Shown here: in pieces, positions 15,826-25,256 of the stretch
Layout of the letters: each line of letters begins with the position of its first letter
How positions within the stretch are numbered: position 1 is the stretch's first letter
Assembly: GCF_000720115.1 (NCBI RefSeq)
Contig: NZ_JOIR01000013.1
Coordinates: 186,001-250,000 of the forward strand
DNA length: 64,000 nt
DNA from: Streptomyces sp. NRRL F-2580
Lineage (GTDB): Bacteria; Actinomycetota; Actinomycetes; Streptomycetales; Streptomycetaceae
Direction of reading: 5' to 3'
Translations under genes and position numbers: made by a program
Notes under the pieces: model-generated
The model's input: the letters and a program-made list of their open reading frames with translations, nothing else
Database searches by the model: none
Told to the model about the DNA's origin: nothing

Positions 15826-17457
15826 GTGCCCGACATTCGCCAGGTCCGACGCCGGTGCGCGCTGCTGCTGCCGGTGGTGTTGCTTTTCCTGGGCGCCGCG
15901 GCCCCGCCGGAGCGGCCCGCCGTCGACCCGGAGCCCGTCGTGAGCACCGACCGCGGAGCCGTACGCGGCCGCGCGCACGGCGCGTACGACACTTTCGAGG
16001 GCATCCCCTTCGCGGCTCCGCCGACCGGCGCCCGGCGCTGGCGGCTGCCCGAGCCGGCTCCCCGCTGGGAGGGGGTGCGCGAGGCCGGGGCGCCCGGCGC
16101 GCGCTGTGTGCAGCTGCCCGTGCTCGAACCGGGCGGGCCGATCGGCTCCGAGGACTGCCTGTACCTCAACGTCACCGCTCCGGCGGGCGGCCGCGACGCC
16201 GGTGGCCGGCTCCGGCCCGTCATGGTCTGGTTCCACGGCGGCGGCTTCTTCAGCGGCGCGGGCGACACCTACCAACCCGACCGGCTGGCCGAGCGGGGCG
16301 GGGCCGTGGTGGTGACCGTCAACTACCGGCTCGGCGTCTTCGGCCTGTTCGCCCATCCGGAGCTCGGCGGGGCCCCCGACTTCGCCCTGGCGGACCAACG
16401 GGCGGCGCTGCGCTGGGTGCGGGCGAACGCGGAGCGCTTCGGCGCGGACCCGCGCGACGTCACCGTCTTCGGGGAATCGGCGGGGGCGCTCAGCGTCTGC
16501 GCCCACCTCACCTCCCCGGCTTCCGCGGGACTCTTCCACAAGGCGATCGTGCAGAGCGGGTCGTGCTCGACCACGGTGCCTCCCCGGGCGCTGCTGCCCG
16601 GCCTCGGCAGGTACGAGCCCTTCGTGCCCCAGCGGCGCACGGTCGAGGAGGGCGCCCGGGCGGCGGTCCGGCTCGGCTGCGGCCGGCCCGCCGGCGTACT
16701 GGACTGCCTGCGCCGCCTGGACACCGGCGCCCTCGCGACCGCCGACCTGATGCAGCGCTTCTCCCTGGTCTCCTACGGCAACGGCACGCTGCCGCTGGAG
16801 CCCCGGCGGGCGCTGGAGGCGGGGCGGTTCCACCGGGTGCCGGTGATGCAGGGCGTCATGCAGGACGAGATGCGCCTCTTCCTCGCGCAGGCCCTCGCCG
16901 TGTACCCGATCGGCGGCGAGGCCGCGTACCGGGCCCGGCTGGAGCAGTCCTTCGGCGCCTCGGCCGCCGACGCCGTGGAGGCCCGCTATCCGGTGTCGGC
17001 CCACCCGACCCCGGCGGTGGCGTGGGCCACCCTGCTGACGGACGCGTCGTTCATCTGCCCCGCGTTGCGGGACGGCGCGGCGCTGGCCCGGCACGTGCCG
17101 ACGTACGAGTACCGGTTCAGCGACCGCGGCGCGCCCAACTTCACCGGCCTGCCGGAGGTGCCGGGGCTGCCGTTCGGCGCGGCCCACGGTTTCGAACTGC
17201 CCTACCTGTTCACGATGGCTCCGCTGAGCGACCCGCAGCGGCGGCTCGCGGACCGGATGACCGGCTACTGGACGGGATTCGCCCGCACGGGCGTGCCGAC
17301 GGCGCCGGGGGCCCCGGAATGGCCGCGCCACCGGTCGGCGGCGGCCGTGCTGTCGCTGGCACCGGGCACGGGCGGGATCCGTACGGTGGACGCGCGGGCC
17401 GAACACCACTGCGCGCTCTGGGACGCGCAGTGGCCCGGGGTCACCACTTCTGGGTGA
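15826..17457 (+). CDS. Secreted type B carboxylesterase
   Basis: This 543-residue protein has a basic N-terminus and hydrophobic signal core (CALLLPVVLLFLGAAA), then an alpha/beta hydrolase of the carboxylesterase B family: EDCLYLNV, the oxyanion block WFHGGGFFSGAG, the nucleophile elbow FGESAGALSV and a late AHGFELPYLF that supplies the catalytic His. These enzymes hydrolyse esters of broad structure, here outside the cell. Two GTG codons compete as start; GTG 15826 stands nine bases after GGGGAAAGG and was preferred to 15820. The stop overlaps the end of the convergent lipoprotein gene by 17 bases. Confidence 0.88.
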   Translation: MPDIRQVRRRCALLLPVVLLFLGAAAPPERPAVDPEPVVSTDRGAVRGRAHGAYDTFEGIPFAAPPTGARRWRLPEPAPRWEGVREAGAPGARCVQLPVLEPGGPIGSEDCLYLNVTAPAGGRDAGGRLRPVMVWFHGGGFFSGAGDTYQPDRLAERGGAVVVTVNYRLGVFGLFAHPELGGAPDFALADQRAALRWVRANAERFGADPRDVTVFGESAGALSVCAHLTSPASAGLFHKAIVQSGSCSTTVPPRALLPGLGRYEPFVPQRRTVEEGARAAVRLGCGRPAGVLDCLRRLDTGALATADLMQRFSLVSYGNGTLPLEPRRALEAGRFHRVPVMQGVMQDEMRLFLAQALAVYPIGGEAAYRARLEQSFGASAADAVEARYPVSAHPTPAVAWATLLTDASFICPALRDGAALARHVPTYEYRFSDRGAPNFTGLPEVPGLPFGAAHGFELPYLFTMAPLSDPQRRLADRMTGYWTGFARTGVPTAPGAPEWPRHRSAAAVLSLAPGTGGIRTVDARAEHHCALWDAQWPGVTTSG

Positions 17458-18106
17458 TGACGTCGTAGTCGTGGGTGCGGAGGGTGAGGGTGCCGGTGTC
17501 GCCGTAGACCTGGCGCCGCCATGCGGTGAAGACGTCGGCGATCCGGCGGGCGTCCTCGGCGGCGCCCTTGCCGACCTGCCTGGTGGTGAAGGTGATGCGC
17601 GCCTCGCCGACCGCGCTGACCTTGCGGACGCGGGTCTCCCTGAGGCGGATGTCGCTGTCCTGGTCGGTGCGGCGCTTGTCGTAGTAGGCGTTGAAGTCCC
17701 GGGTCATGTCGAACCAGTCGGCCGGGCCGCAGGGACCGCCGCCGTTGCCCATCTCGCCGTCGGTGGGCGGGCCCACGTATCCGCCGGTCTCCTGGTCGGT
17801 CGGCGGACCGGCGGGGGCGCCGGTGTCCTCGTCGGTGGGCGGGCCGGCAGGCGCGCCCGTGTCCTGGTCCGTCGGCGGACCGGCAGGGCCGCTGGTCTGC
17901 TGGTCCGTCGGGGGGCCGGCGTCGGCGCCCGTGTCCCCGTCCGTCGGTACGTCGAGGTCGCAATCGGCCGGCGCGAGCGTGGGCACGCCGGCGGGCGGCG
18001 CGGCCTGCCCCGCCCGGGTGGTCCCGCACCCCGCCAGCACAGCGCACAGGAGCCCCGCCACCACCATGCGCCCCGTCACGGACCTCGCTGCGATCGTCAT
18101 GACCAT
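17441..18106 (-). CDS. Lipoprotein with GPPTD tandem repeats, unknown function
   Basis: The 221-residue product has a lipoprotein signal (VVAGLLCAVLAGCGTT, lipobox LAGC) and would be fixed to the outer membrane face. After the signal come five copies of an 11-12-residue repeat of the form AGPPTDQDTGAP, a flexible acidic/Pro spacer, then a 100-residue C-terminal domain (WFDMTRDFNAYYDKRR to YDVITQKW) with no recognised family; its alternating pattern suggests a small alpha+beta fold. ATG at 18106 is preceded by AAAGGGGG. It is convergent and overlapping with the esterase gene. Repeat length probably varies among strains. Confidence 0.75.
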   Translation of the reverse strand: MVMTIAARSVTGRMVVAGLLCAVLAGCGTTRAGQAAPPAGVPTLAPADCDLDVPTDGDTGADAGPPTDQQTSGPAGPPTDQDTGAPAGPPTDEDTGAPAGPPTDQETGGYVGPPTDGEMGNGGGPCGPADWFDMTRDFNAYYDKRRTDQDSDIRLRETRVRKVSAVGEARITFTTRQVGKGAAEDARRIADVFTAWRRQVYGDTGTLTLRTHDYDVITQKW

Positions 18107-18180
18107 CCCCCATCCCCCTTTGGCCATCAAGAGGTGATCCGGGCGGTCCCGGTTCCACCCCGCGCTCGCCTGATCGCGGC

Positions 18181-18906
18181 CTAGGCGAGGACGACGGACT
18201 CCCCGACCCGGACCGTTCCCGGTGTGATGACGCGGGCGAGCATGTCGAGGCGGTTGTCGTGCGCCTTGGCGATCGTCTTCAGGATGAGCGGCGCATGCGG
18301 AAGGTCCTGCTGGGCCTGGTTGGTCATCACGCACCGCTCGCTGGAGCGCAGGAACTCGATGTGGAGGGTGTCCCCCACCCGGGCCTCGCGGCCGATCCAC
18401 TCGTCCTCGACGAACGGCGGGGTGCCGGGCGGGGTGCGCAGCAGGAGGTTCGGCCGGAACCGGCGTTCGTCGACCGGTACGTCCGGCACCTCGTCGCGGA
18501 TCCAGTCGAGGGTGGCCGTCGTCAGGACGCTGAGCGGCAGTTGGTCGAAGTGCGAGACCTCGCCCTCGCGGGCCAGCTCGACGTCATCGCGGCCGAGGTA
18601 GGTGCGGAGGTAGGCCGTGGGGTCGGCCACCACGCGTCCGTGCGGGTCGACCAGTTCCGGCAGGCCCGGTTCCTGGTCGCCGGGAGCGTAGCGGGAGCTC
18701 ACGTGGAGCAGCCCGTCCATCCGCCGGAAGCGGCGGGTGTTCTTGCCCGAGCCGAACTTCCCCTCGGCGTCCCGCACCGCGTACAGCCGGTCGCCCGCCA
18801 GGCCGCGCTCGTCGATCCGTACGCCGCGCAGCCGTTCACCGCCTGTCGACTTGATCGGGTACCGCCAAATCCGCTCTATCACGCCCGCGTTCTCTGCCAC
18901 CGGCAC
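18181..18906 (-). CDS. MOSC-domain protein
   Basis: The 241-residue protein has an N-terminal MOSC beta-barrel (VIERIWRYPIKSTGGERL, then ERGLAGDRLYAVRD) and the MOSC core with the conserved Cys in SSERCVMTNQAQ, which in this superfamily handles molybdenum cofactor sulfur or reduces N-hydroxylated substrates. The start is GTG at 18906. It is divergent from the HAD-like gene with about 20 bases between start codons, so their promoters must overlap. No molybdoenzyme gene adjoins it; the sulfite-oxidase-like gene at 34.6 kb is the only one in the window. Confidence 0.85.
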   Translation of the reverse strand: MPVAENAGVIERIWRYPIKSTGGERLRGVRIDERGLAGDRLYAVRDAEGKFGSGKNTRRFRRMDGLLHVSSRYAPGDQEPGLPELVDPHGRVVADPTAYLRTYLGRDDVELAREGEVSHFDQLPLSVLTTATLDWIRDEVPDVPVDERRFRPNLLLRTPPGTPPFVEDEWIGREARVGDTLHIEFLRSSERCVMTNQAQQDLPHAPLILKTIAKAHDNRLDMLARVITPGTVRVGESVVLA

Positions 18907-18926
18907 GACGGTACTACGGTGGGATC

Positions 18927-19412
18927 ATGACCGGTCCCGAGATCCCTCCCCTCCTCTACCTCGACGTCGACGGACCCCTCATCCCCTTCGGCGCGGGCCC
19001 GTACCCGCCCGGGGACGATGCCAATCCGCTGCTCGCCCGGATCGGTCCCGCGCTCGGGCCGCAGCTGGCGGCGCTGCCGTGCGAGCTCGTGTGGGCCACG
19101 ACCTGGATGGCCGAGGCCAACGAGTGCGTCGCGCCCCGGCTCGGCCTCCCGGAGCTGTCGGTGGTGGCCTGGCCGGAGCCGTCCGACGCCGACGCCGACG
19201 GGAGAGGCGGGATCCACTGGAAGACCCCGGCCCTCGTCGCGCACGCGGCCGGACGGCCCTTCGTCTGGGTCGACGACGAGATCACCGGCGCCGACCGGGA
19301 CTGGGTGGCCGCCCGGCACCCCGGCCGGGCGCTGCTGCACCGCGTGGATCCCGGCCGTGGGCTGGGCGAGGCGGACTTCACGGCGCTGTGGGCATGGTTC
19401 CGTTCGGCGTGA
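18927..19412 (+). CDS. HAD-domain protein of the RNA-repair-associated type
   Basis: The 161-residue protein starts with an HAD motif I (LLYLDVDGPLIPF, Asp-x-Asp), a WATTWMAEANE block corresponding to motif II, and FVWVDDEIT as the late acidic motif. The TTWxxxAN signature matches the compact HAD family named after Swiss-army-knife RNA repair proteins, frequent in actinobacteria. Phosphatase activity is plausible; substrate unknown. Its last 35 bases overlap the convergent SWIM protein gene. Confidence 0.75.
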   Translation: MTGPEIPPLLYLDVDGPLIPFGAGPYPPGDDANPLLARIGPALGPQLAALPCELVWATTWMAEANECVAPRLGLPELSVVAWPEPSDADADGRGGIHWKTPALVAHAAGRPFVWVDDEITGADRDWVAARHPGRALLHRVDPGRGLGEADFTALWAWFRSA

Positions 19413-21198
19413 CGGCCCAGGACGCGGCGACCAGGGAGCGTTCCGCCGCCGCGAGGTGGGTGGCCGCGGCCAGCCAGGCCCAGGCGTAGCCGTCGGGCGA
19501 AGGGTCGGTGAGGCGGCCGAAGGCGTTGCGGGGGCGGCGGTCGGCCTCGGCGGCGAGGGCGGCGGACAGCTCCGCGGCCGCGGTGAGCCCGGCCCGGCGG
19601 AGCGGGCCGAACGAGGCCAGGGGCGCCGTACCGCGGCCCGCTTCGGCGACGGCGCGGCGGCCGCCCGCGACCCCGGTCTCCAGGAGGCGGCGTACCCGCC
19701 ACAGCGGGGAGTCGGCCAGCGGGTCCGGCCCCTCGGCCGCCGCGACCGGCCCGGGGGCGTCGGCCCGCGGCGGGAAGTGGACGCCCTGGAGGCGGTCGTA
19801 GCCGAGGTCGGCGCGGCCCAGCCATTCCTCGGGCAGCCGCAGGGTGTACGGCGCGCCGGGCACGGGGCCGACGGCGAGGGGGCGCAGCGTGGCGGCGCGG
19901 TCCAGGTCGGGGCGGCCCAGGACGCGCAGCTGGAGTCCCGGGTACCCGGCGATCCGGCGCAGGTTCGCCGTGTGCGGCAGCTCGGGGTGGGGGTGCGCGG
20001 GCAGCAGCCGCAGCAGCGGGGCGTCCGGGCGTGCCTCGCGGACGAGGAGGTGTTCACCGGCCGCGCCGACGACGGTGACGTCGCAGCCGAGGAGCGCGGA
20101 ATCGGCTCCCTCCGGATCGGCCAGCAGCTCGGCGATGGCCTCGGCGGCCGGGCGGGCGAAGAGCGGCGCGGCGGGCTGCTCGGTCCAGAGCGTGCCGCGC
20201 AGCGGGGTCGCCCTGACCTCGCGTCCGGCGCCGAGCCGGCCCTCCGCCGAGACCGTCGCGCCGACGATGCGCAGGCCGCCGCGGGCCAGACCGGCGTGGT
20301 CGAGGACCGCGCCGCCGAGGGACACGGAGGCGGAGCCGGCGCCGCGGGCACGGGCCAGGCCGCCGGGGCGGACGTCGGACACCGAGTAGCGGGCGCCGTC
20401 GAGTGCCAGCAGGTGGGTGACGACTCCGCCGTATCCGGTGGCCGAGAGCACCGGTTCCCGGCACAGGCCGTGCACTTGGAGGCTGCCGCCGGGCGCGTAG
20501 GCGCGGCGGGCGGTGCCGGTCAGCGCGGGTTCGGCCGTTCCGCAGGCCAGCACGCCGGCGGTGTGCAGGAGCTCGCGGAAGGCGCCGGTGAGGGCGCCGA
20601 GCCGCTGCGTGGCCCGGCGTTCCCGGGCGGCGCGCAGGCCGCGTACGACGCGCAGGGCGGCGGCCTCGGCGCGCGGTAGCCCGGCGAGGCGGGCGGTGTG
20701 GGCGGCGCGCAGCAGCTCGGCCTGGACCACGGCTCCGCCGGCGGTGACTCCGGCGGCGAGGGCTTCGGCGGCAGCGTGCCAGAGCGCGGTCGCCGCGCCG
20801 AGCTGGGCCTCGGTGAGGGCCGGCGCCGGGCCCGTGGACTCGGCGGGCCCGGACTCCGTCGGGGCTTCCGGCTCGGGCTGCTCCGCGGCCGGTGGCGGCG
20901 GGGCCGCGTCCGCGAGCGGGGCGGCGCCCAGTGCGGCGGCCCGGTGCAGGCAGCGGGGCGCCAACAGGCAGCTGCACGTGGCCTGTCCGGCCTCGGTGAC
21001 CGTGCCCGAAGGGCCGGGGCGCAGGGTGACGAGGGCGTCCTCGCCGAAGCGGACGGTGACGCTGCCGTCCGCCTCGCGGGCGGCGGCCGCCGCGCAGTCC
21101 TCGGTGGCGGCGTCCAGCTTCTTGCGCAGGCGGGCGGTGAGGTTCTCGACCGCTTCGGCGAGCACCTCGGGTGCGACGGGCGGCAGTTCGGTGCTCAA
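19378..21198 (-). CDS. SWIM zinc-finger protein, last gene of the DUF4132-MoxR-VWA operon
   Basis: The 606-residue protein carries a SWIM zinc finger: Cys75-x-Cys77-x5-Cys83-x-His85 in TCSCLLAPRCLH, inside the N-terminal region that resembles E. coli YehQ. The remainder is helical at first (residues 110-230) and then beta-rich, without a named domain. SWIM fingers bind DNA or protein. The start is taken as TTG at 21198, which overlaps the upstream stop as TTGA and has GGAGAG five bases ahead; no ATG or GTG with a ribosome site is near. Coupling to the VWA protein upstream argues that the two work together. The 3' end overlaps the convergent HAD gene. Confidence 0.8.
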   Translation of the reverse strand: MSTELPPVAPEVLAEAVENLTARLRKKLDAATEDCAAAAAREADGSVTVRFGEDALVTLRPGPSGTVTEAGQATCSCLLAPRCLHRAAALGAAPLADAAPPPPAAEQPEPEAPTESGPAESTGPAPALTEAQLGAATALWHAAAEALAAGVTAGGAVVQAELLRAAHTARLAGLPRAEAAALRVVRGLRAARERRATQRLGALTGAFRELLHTAGVLACGTAEPALTGTARRAYAPGGSLQVHGLCREPVLSATGYGGVVTHLLALDGARYSVSDVRPGGLARARGAGSASVSLGGAVLDHAGLARGGLRIVGATVSAEGRLGAGREVRATPLRGTLWTEQPAAPLFARPAAEAIAELLADPEGADSALLGCDVTVVGAAGEHLLVREARPDAPLLRLLPAHPHPELPHTANLRRIAGYPGLQLRVLGRPDLDRAATLRPLAVGPVPGAPYTLRLPEEWLGRADLGYDRLQGVHFPPRADAPGPVAAAEGPDPLADSPLWRVRRLLETGVAGGRRAVAEAGRGTAPLASFGPLRRAGLTAAAELSAALAAEADRRPRNAFGRLTDPSPDGYAWAWLAAATHLAAAERSLVAASWAVTPNGTMPTAP

Positions 21199-24100
21199 CG
21201 GGACTCTCCACGGAGGCGGTCGCCCACCCAGCGGGCGAGGGCGAGGGGGCTGAGGGCTGCCACGGGCATGCCGGCCGCGACGAGTTGTCGCGCGACCGGG
21301 ACCGAGTACCGGGGCGTTCCCGCGTCGTCGAGCGCGGCGCAGCCCATCAGGTGGGCGCCGGAGGCGGCCAGCGCGCGGACCTCGCCGAGGAGCCCGCCGA
21401 TCGGGGCTCCCTCCTCGAAGTCGCTGACCACGACGACGAGGGTGCGGCTCGGGACGGTGATCAGGGTGCGGGCGTGCGCGAGACCGGCGGCGATGTGCGT
21501 ACCGCCGCCGACGCGGACCTCCAGCAGCAGCGAGAGCGGGTCGTCCACGCGGTCGGTGAAGTCCACGACCTGGGTGGAGAAGGCGAGGAAGTGGGTGGAC
21601 AGGGTCGGTACGCCGCCCAGCACGGCCGCGGTCAGGGCCGACCAGATGACGGAGGCCTCCATCGAGCCGGACACGTCGACGACGAGGATCAGCCGCCAGT
21701 CGGCCTCGCGGTTCGCCCGGGTGCTGAAGACGGGCCGCTCCGGTACGACGACGACCGTGCCGTCGGCCCGTCGCCGGGTGTGCGCGAGGTTGGCGCGCAG
21801 GGTCCGGGCCAGGTCGAGTCTGCCGCCGGGGCGGCGGGTGGGGCGCGGGGTGGCGAGGCCGGAGAGCGCCGGGCGCAGGCGGGTGGCCAGCTCCTTGGCG
21901 AGCTCGTCGACCAGCCGTTTGACGAGGGGGCGCAGGCGGGCCAGTTGGGCCTCCGGGAGTCCGCCGGCCAGGGACAGTACGGAGCTCAGCAGTTCCACGG
22001 AGGGCCGTACGGCCGCCGGGTCGAGCTGGGCGAGCACGTCGGTGCGGCCCGCCTCGGCGGCGCCGGCGAGCACCTCCTCCCGTACGTCCGCGCCGAACAG
22101 CGCCTCCAGCTCCTGCGACCACTCGCGGGCGGTGGGGAAGGAGGCCTCCTGGCCGCCGCCCTGGCCGCTCCCTTGGCCGGAGTCGAGGTCGGATGCGCCT
22201 TCGCCGCGCCCGGCGCCGTACAGCTCGTCCAGTGCGTGGGCGTAGCGGCGGGCGCCGGCGGGGAGGCGGTCGCGCTCGCGGCCGAGCAGCAGCCGCCAGC
22301 GGTCGGCGGGGGCGAGCCGGTGTTCCCCGGCTTCGGGGGTTCCGGCGGGGGGGGCGTCGGGAACGTCCGGGCCCGGGGCGGGTGCCTGCGCCGCGGGCAG
22401 CGGGAGGGCCTTGAGCGCGGCGAGCCCGGCGGCGTCGGCGGCGGCCCAGAGGGCGAGCAGGGCGGGCGACGCGTCGAGCGCGAGGTCGATCCGGTCGCCG
22501 AGCCGCTCGGTGACGGTGTCGAGCAGCCGGTCGCGGGCAGCGGGCGAGAGGGCGTCGAAGCCGCCGCGCAGAGCGGGGAGGCGGTCCAGGAAGTCCTGGT
22601 CGGCGAGGCGCTCCACGCGGGCGAGGAGCGGGGTCAGGGCGGCCGGGGAGGACCCCAGCAGCGGGCCCGCGGCGGTGAGGAGTCCGGCGAGCCGGCGGGT
22701 CAGGGCGCGCCGGCTGTCGGCGGTGCCCGCGGCGTCGATCCATCCGGCGGCACGGTCGCCGAGCCCGGCGGCCGGGTCGAGGTCGAGGAGGACCCGTACG
22801 GCCAGGGCGGCGCCCTGCATCAGCGGGGACGCGGAGGCCGCGAGGCCGGCGAGGGCCTCGTCCGTGCGCAGGCCGAGGTGGTGGGCGGCGGCGCGGTCGG
22901 CGAGGGCCACGAGGGCGGTCGCGTCGGCGGGGTCGTCGCTGCCGGCGAGGCCGGGCAGCGACCGTACGGCCGCTTCGAGGAGGTCCCCGGTGAGGGCGGC
23001 GGCGGTGGCGCGGGACCCGTCCGAGGTGCCGGGGAGGTGGCCGCGGTGGAGGGCCTCCAGGAGGTCGAGGGCGTCGAGGAGTTCGGGCAGGGTCGCCGTC
23101 TGCGGCAGGACGGTGGCCGCCTCGTGGAGGCGTACGTCGACCAGCTCGGGCAGATCGCAGCGCGCGGCGGCGGCCAGCCCGGCGAGGATCTGCGCCGGGG
23201 TCGGCCCGCCGTCGGCGGCGGCCCGGCGGGCGGTGTCGCGCAGGGTTCCGGCGGCCGCCTGGGCGGCGGTGACGCCGCGGACCCCGGCGAGATCGAGGCG
23301 GGCCGGGACGGAAGGCGTCCAGGACAGCCGCCATTTGGTGCCGAGGGCGGTGCCGTCGCCGGTGGCGGCCACGGTGAGGGGGTCCCCGTAGGAGGCGCCG
23401 CACACGAGGAGCCGTTGCAGCAGGACCTCGCGGCGGCCGTCCAGGGCGGAGCGCAGCGGGTCGAGGCGGACCTCGCGGGAGGCGGGCTCGTCGGGGCCGG
23501 GCAGGCGCAGTTCCGTCAGCTCGGCCTCGACGGAGGGGCCGAGGCCGGAGCGGGGGGCGTGCGGGGTGATCCGCCCGCGGGCGGTGCCGACGAGCACGGC
23601 TTCGAGGGCGCGGGCCAGCGCCCGGCCCCGGCCCAGCGGTTCGCCCTGGCCGAGGACGGTGGTGACGGCTTCGAGGAGCTCGCCGCGGCCGGGCGCGGGG
23701 AGCCCGCGCAGGACGGCGAGGTCGCAGGCGAGCCGCAGGGTCTCGGCGGCCTCGCCGGTGCCGGCGGTGTGCCCGGCCCGGCGCAGCTCCCGGCAGAGCC
23801 GGGTGACGGCGACGGAGGCCGCGTCCCGGACCCGCCCGGGGTCACCGGCGGCTTCCAGGACGGCCTGCTGCCAGAGCGGATCCCGGATCCCGGCGGGGTA
23901 CCCGGAACGGGAGTCGAGCAGATCGAAGGAGTACGGCACGAAGGAGGTGACGGCCCCCTCCGCCGCCGCGCCGGCGCGTGCGGGGCCTGCGGCCCGAGGC
24001 CCCGGCTCGGCCCCGGCACGGGGTGCCGGGACCGAACCGCCGGACTCCCCCGGAAGGACACCCCTGGGCCCGTTGCCCACGCCCACGGCAGCCGGGCCGG

Positions 24101-25256
24101 TCCCGGCGCTCGCGCCCACGCGCGCCGAGGTGACGTCCACGGGCCCGGCCCCCGCATCCGCGGCCGTACGATCCGGGTCCGCAGCGGCGGGGCCCGTCCC
24201 GGCGGCCACACCCTGGCGGGCGCCGTCCGCACCGGCCGGGCCGGTCCCGGCGCCCGCGCCGAGGAGGGCACGGTGCGCAGCGGTCGGCCCTGCCTCCGCG
24301 TCCAGACCCGCACAGGACGCGTCGAGATCGGCGGGGCCGGTCCCGGCGGCCGGACCCTGAAGCGCACCGCCGGCAGCGGCAGCGGCCGATCCGGTGCCCG
24401 CATCCACACCCGGGAGGGCGGGGGCGTGGTAGGCGCCGATCACGGCGGCCACGCGGTGGCCCGCGGCGGTGGCGCCGGCGATGACGGAGCGCATGTGGGA
24501 CTCGCGGGCCAGGTCCCTGGCCGGTGGGGTGGAGTCGGCGCGCAGCGCCCAGCCGACGCCCAGCGCGGCGCGGCGCACGGCTTCCGGGGTGCAGCCCGGT
24601 GCGAGCACCTCGACGGCGCGGTCCCACAGGTCGTCACCGTCACGGCCGGTACCGGCGGCGGTGAGCGCGTCCGCGAAGGGCCTTCCCCGCGGCGCCCGCG
24701 CATCGGGCTCGAAGCCCGGCTCCGCCGGGGTCGGCACCGCGCCCGCGGGGTCGGGCTGACCTGCGGGCCGAGCCGGGTCGGCGCCGGCCGGGGCCGCGTC
24801 GGCGGGCTTCGCCCGGCCTGGGGTCGGCCCCGCCTGGACCGCCGGGTCCGGGCCCGTAGGGCCGGGCGGCGGTGCGGGCTCGGCCGTCCAGCCGGGGGAC
24901 GGGAGAGGGAGGTCGCAGCAGAGGACGGTGGCGCCGGTGCGGCGGGCCCAGCGGATGGCGGCCAGTTCCGGGGAGAAGTCGGCGAACGGGTAGAACGCCA
25001 GACGGCCTTCGCCGTCGGTGCCCGCGAGGGCGACCGGGGCGACGGTCTCCGGGTCGGCCAGGTGCTCCAGCCACGGCTGGAAGTCCGCCGGGAGCTCGAC
25101 GCAGACCACGTCCGCGCCCGAGGCGTTCAGCAGGTCGGGCACCACCGCGGCCAGCGCCGGGCTGTGGTGGCGCACCCCGATGAGGTACGGCTCGCGGGTC
25201 GCGGCGAGGGCCTCCACCGCGGCGCGCGGGTCCGCGCGCGGGTCGGTGTGCGTCAA
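21195..25256 (-). CDS. DUF5682-VWA fusion protein (YehM plus YehP type)
   Basis: About 1,353 residues. The first 950 are DUF5682 (opens with PYLIGVRHHSPALAAVVPDL and later SFVPYSFDLLDSRSGYP), interrupted by Pro/Ala/Gly-rich insertions at about residues 120-190 and 275-432, the second made of TGPA-type repeats. Residues 970-1353 are a helical lead-in and a VWA domain with MIDAS motif DVSGSM (1194-1199) and a following VVSDFEEGAP block, as in E. coli YehP. In E. coli these two parts are separate proteins. The start is read as TTG 25256, overlapping the MoxR stop (TTGA) with GGGAG six bases ahead; an ATG at 25292 would lie 40 bases inside the MoxR gene and has a poorer site. MoxR ATPases typically act on VWA partners, so this is the likely partner of the gene before it. 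Confidence 0.82.
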   Translation of the reverse strand: MTHTDPRADPRAAVEALAATREPYLIGVRHHSPALAAVVPDLLNASGADVVCVELPADFQPWLEHLADPETVAPVALAGTDGEGRLAFYPFADFSPELAAIRWARRTGATVLCCDLPLPSPGWTAEPAPPPGPTGPDPAVQAGPTPGRAKPADAAPAGADPARPAGQPDPAGAVPTPAEPGFEPDARAPRGRPFADALTAAGTGRDGDDLWDRAVEVLAPGCTPEAVRRAALGVGWALRADSTPPARDLARESHMRSVIAGATAAGHRVAAVIGAYHAPALPGVDAGTGSAAAAAGGALQGPAAGTGPADLDASCAGLDAEAGPTAAHRALLGAGAGTGPAGADGARQGVAAGTGPAAADPDRTAADAGAGPVDVTSARVGASAGTGPAAVGVGNGPRGVLPGESGGSVPAPRAGAEPGPRAAGPARAGAAAEGAVTSFVPYSFDLLDSRSGYPAGIRDPLWQQAVLEAAGDPGRVRDAASVAVTRLCRELRRAGHTAGTGEAAETLRLACDLAVLRGLPAPGRGELLEAVTTVLGQGEPLGRGRALARALEAVLVGTARGRITPHAPRSGLGPSVEAELTELRLPGPDEPASREVRLDPLRSALDGRREVLLQRLLVCGASYGDPLTVAATGDGTALGTKWRLSWTPSVPARLDLAGVRGVTAAQAAAGTLRDTARRAAADGGPTPAQILAGLAAAARCDLPELVDVRLHEAATVLPQTATLPELLDALDLLEALHRGHLPGTSDGSRATAAALTGDLLEAAVRSLPGLAGSDDPADATALVALADRAAAHHLGLRTDEALAGLAASASPLMQGAALAVRVLLDLDPAAGLGDRAAGWIDAAGTADSRRALTRRLAGLLTAAGPLLGSSPAALTPLLARVERLADQDFLDRLPALRGGFDALSPAARDRLLDTVTERLGDRIDLALDASPALLALWAAADAAGLAALKALPLPAAQAPAPGPDVPDAPPAGTPEAGEHRLAPADRWRLLLGRERDRLPAGARRYAHALDELYGAGRGEGASDLDSGQGSGQGGGQEASFPTAREWSQELEALFGADVREEVLAGAAEAGRTDVLAQLDPAAVRPSVELLSSVLSLAGGLPEAQLARLRPLVKRLVDELAKELATRLRPALSGLATPRPTRRPGGRLDLARTLRANLAHTRRRADGTVVVVPERPVFSTRANREADWRLILVVDVSGSMEASVIWSALTAAVLGGVPTLSTHFLAFSTQVVDFTDRVDDPLSLLLEVRVGGGTHIAAGLAHARTLITVPSRTLVVVVSDFEEGAPIGGLLGEVRALAASGAHLMGCAALDDAGTPRYSVPVARQLVAAGMPVAALSPLALARWVGDRLRGESR

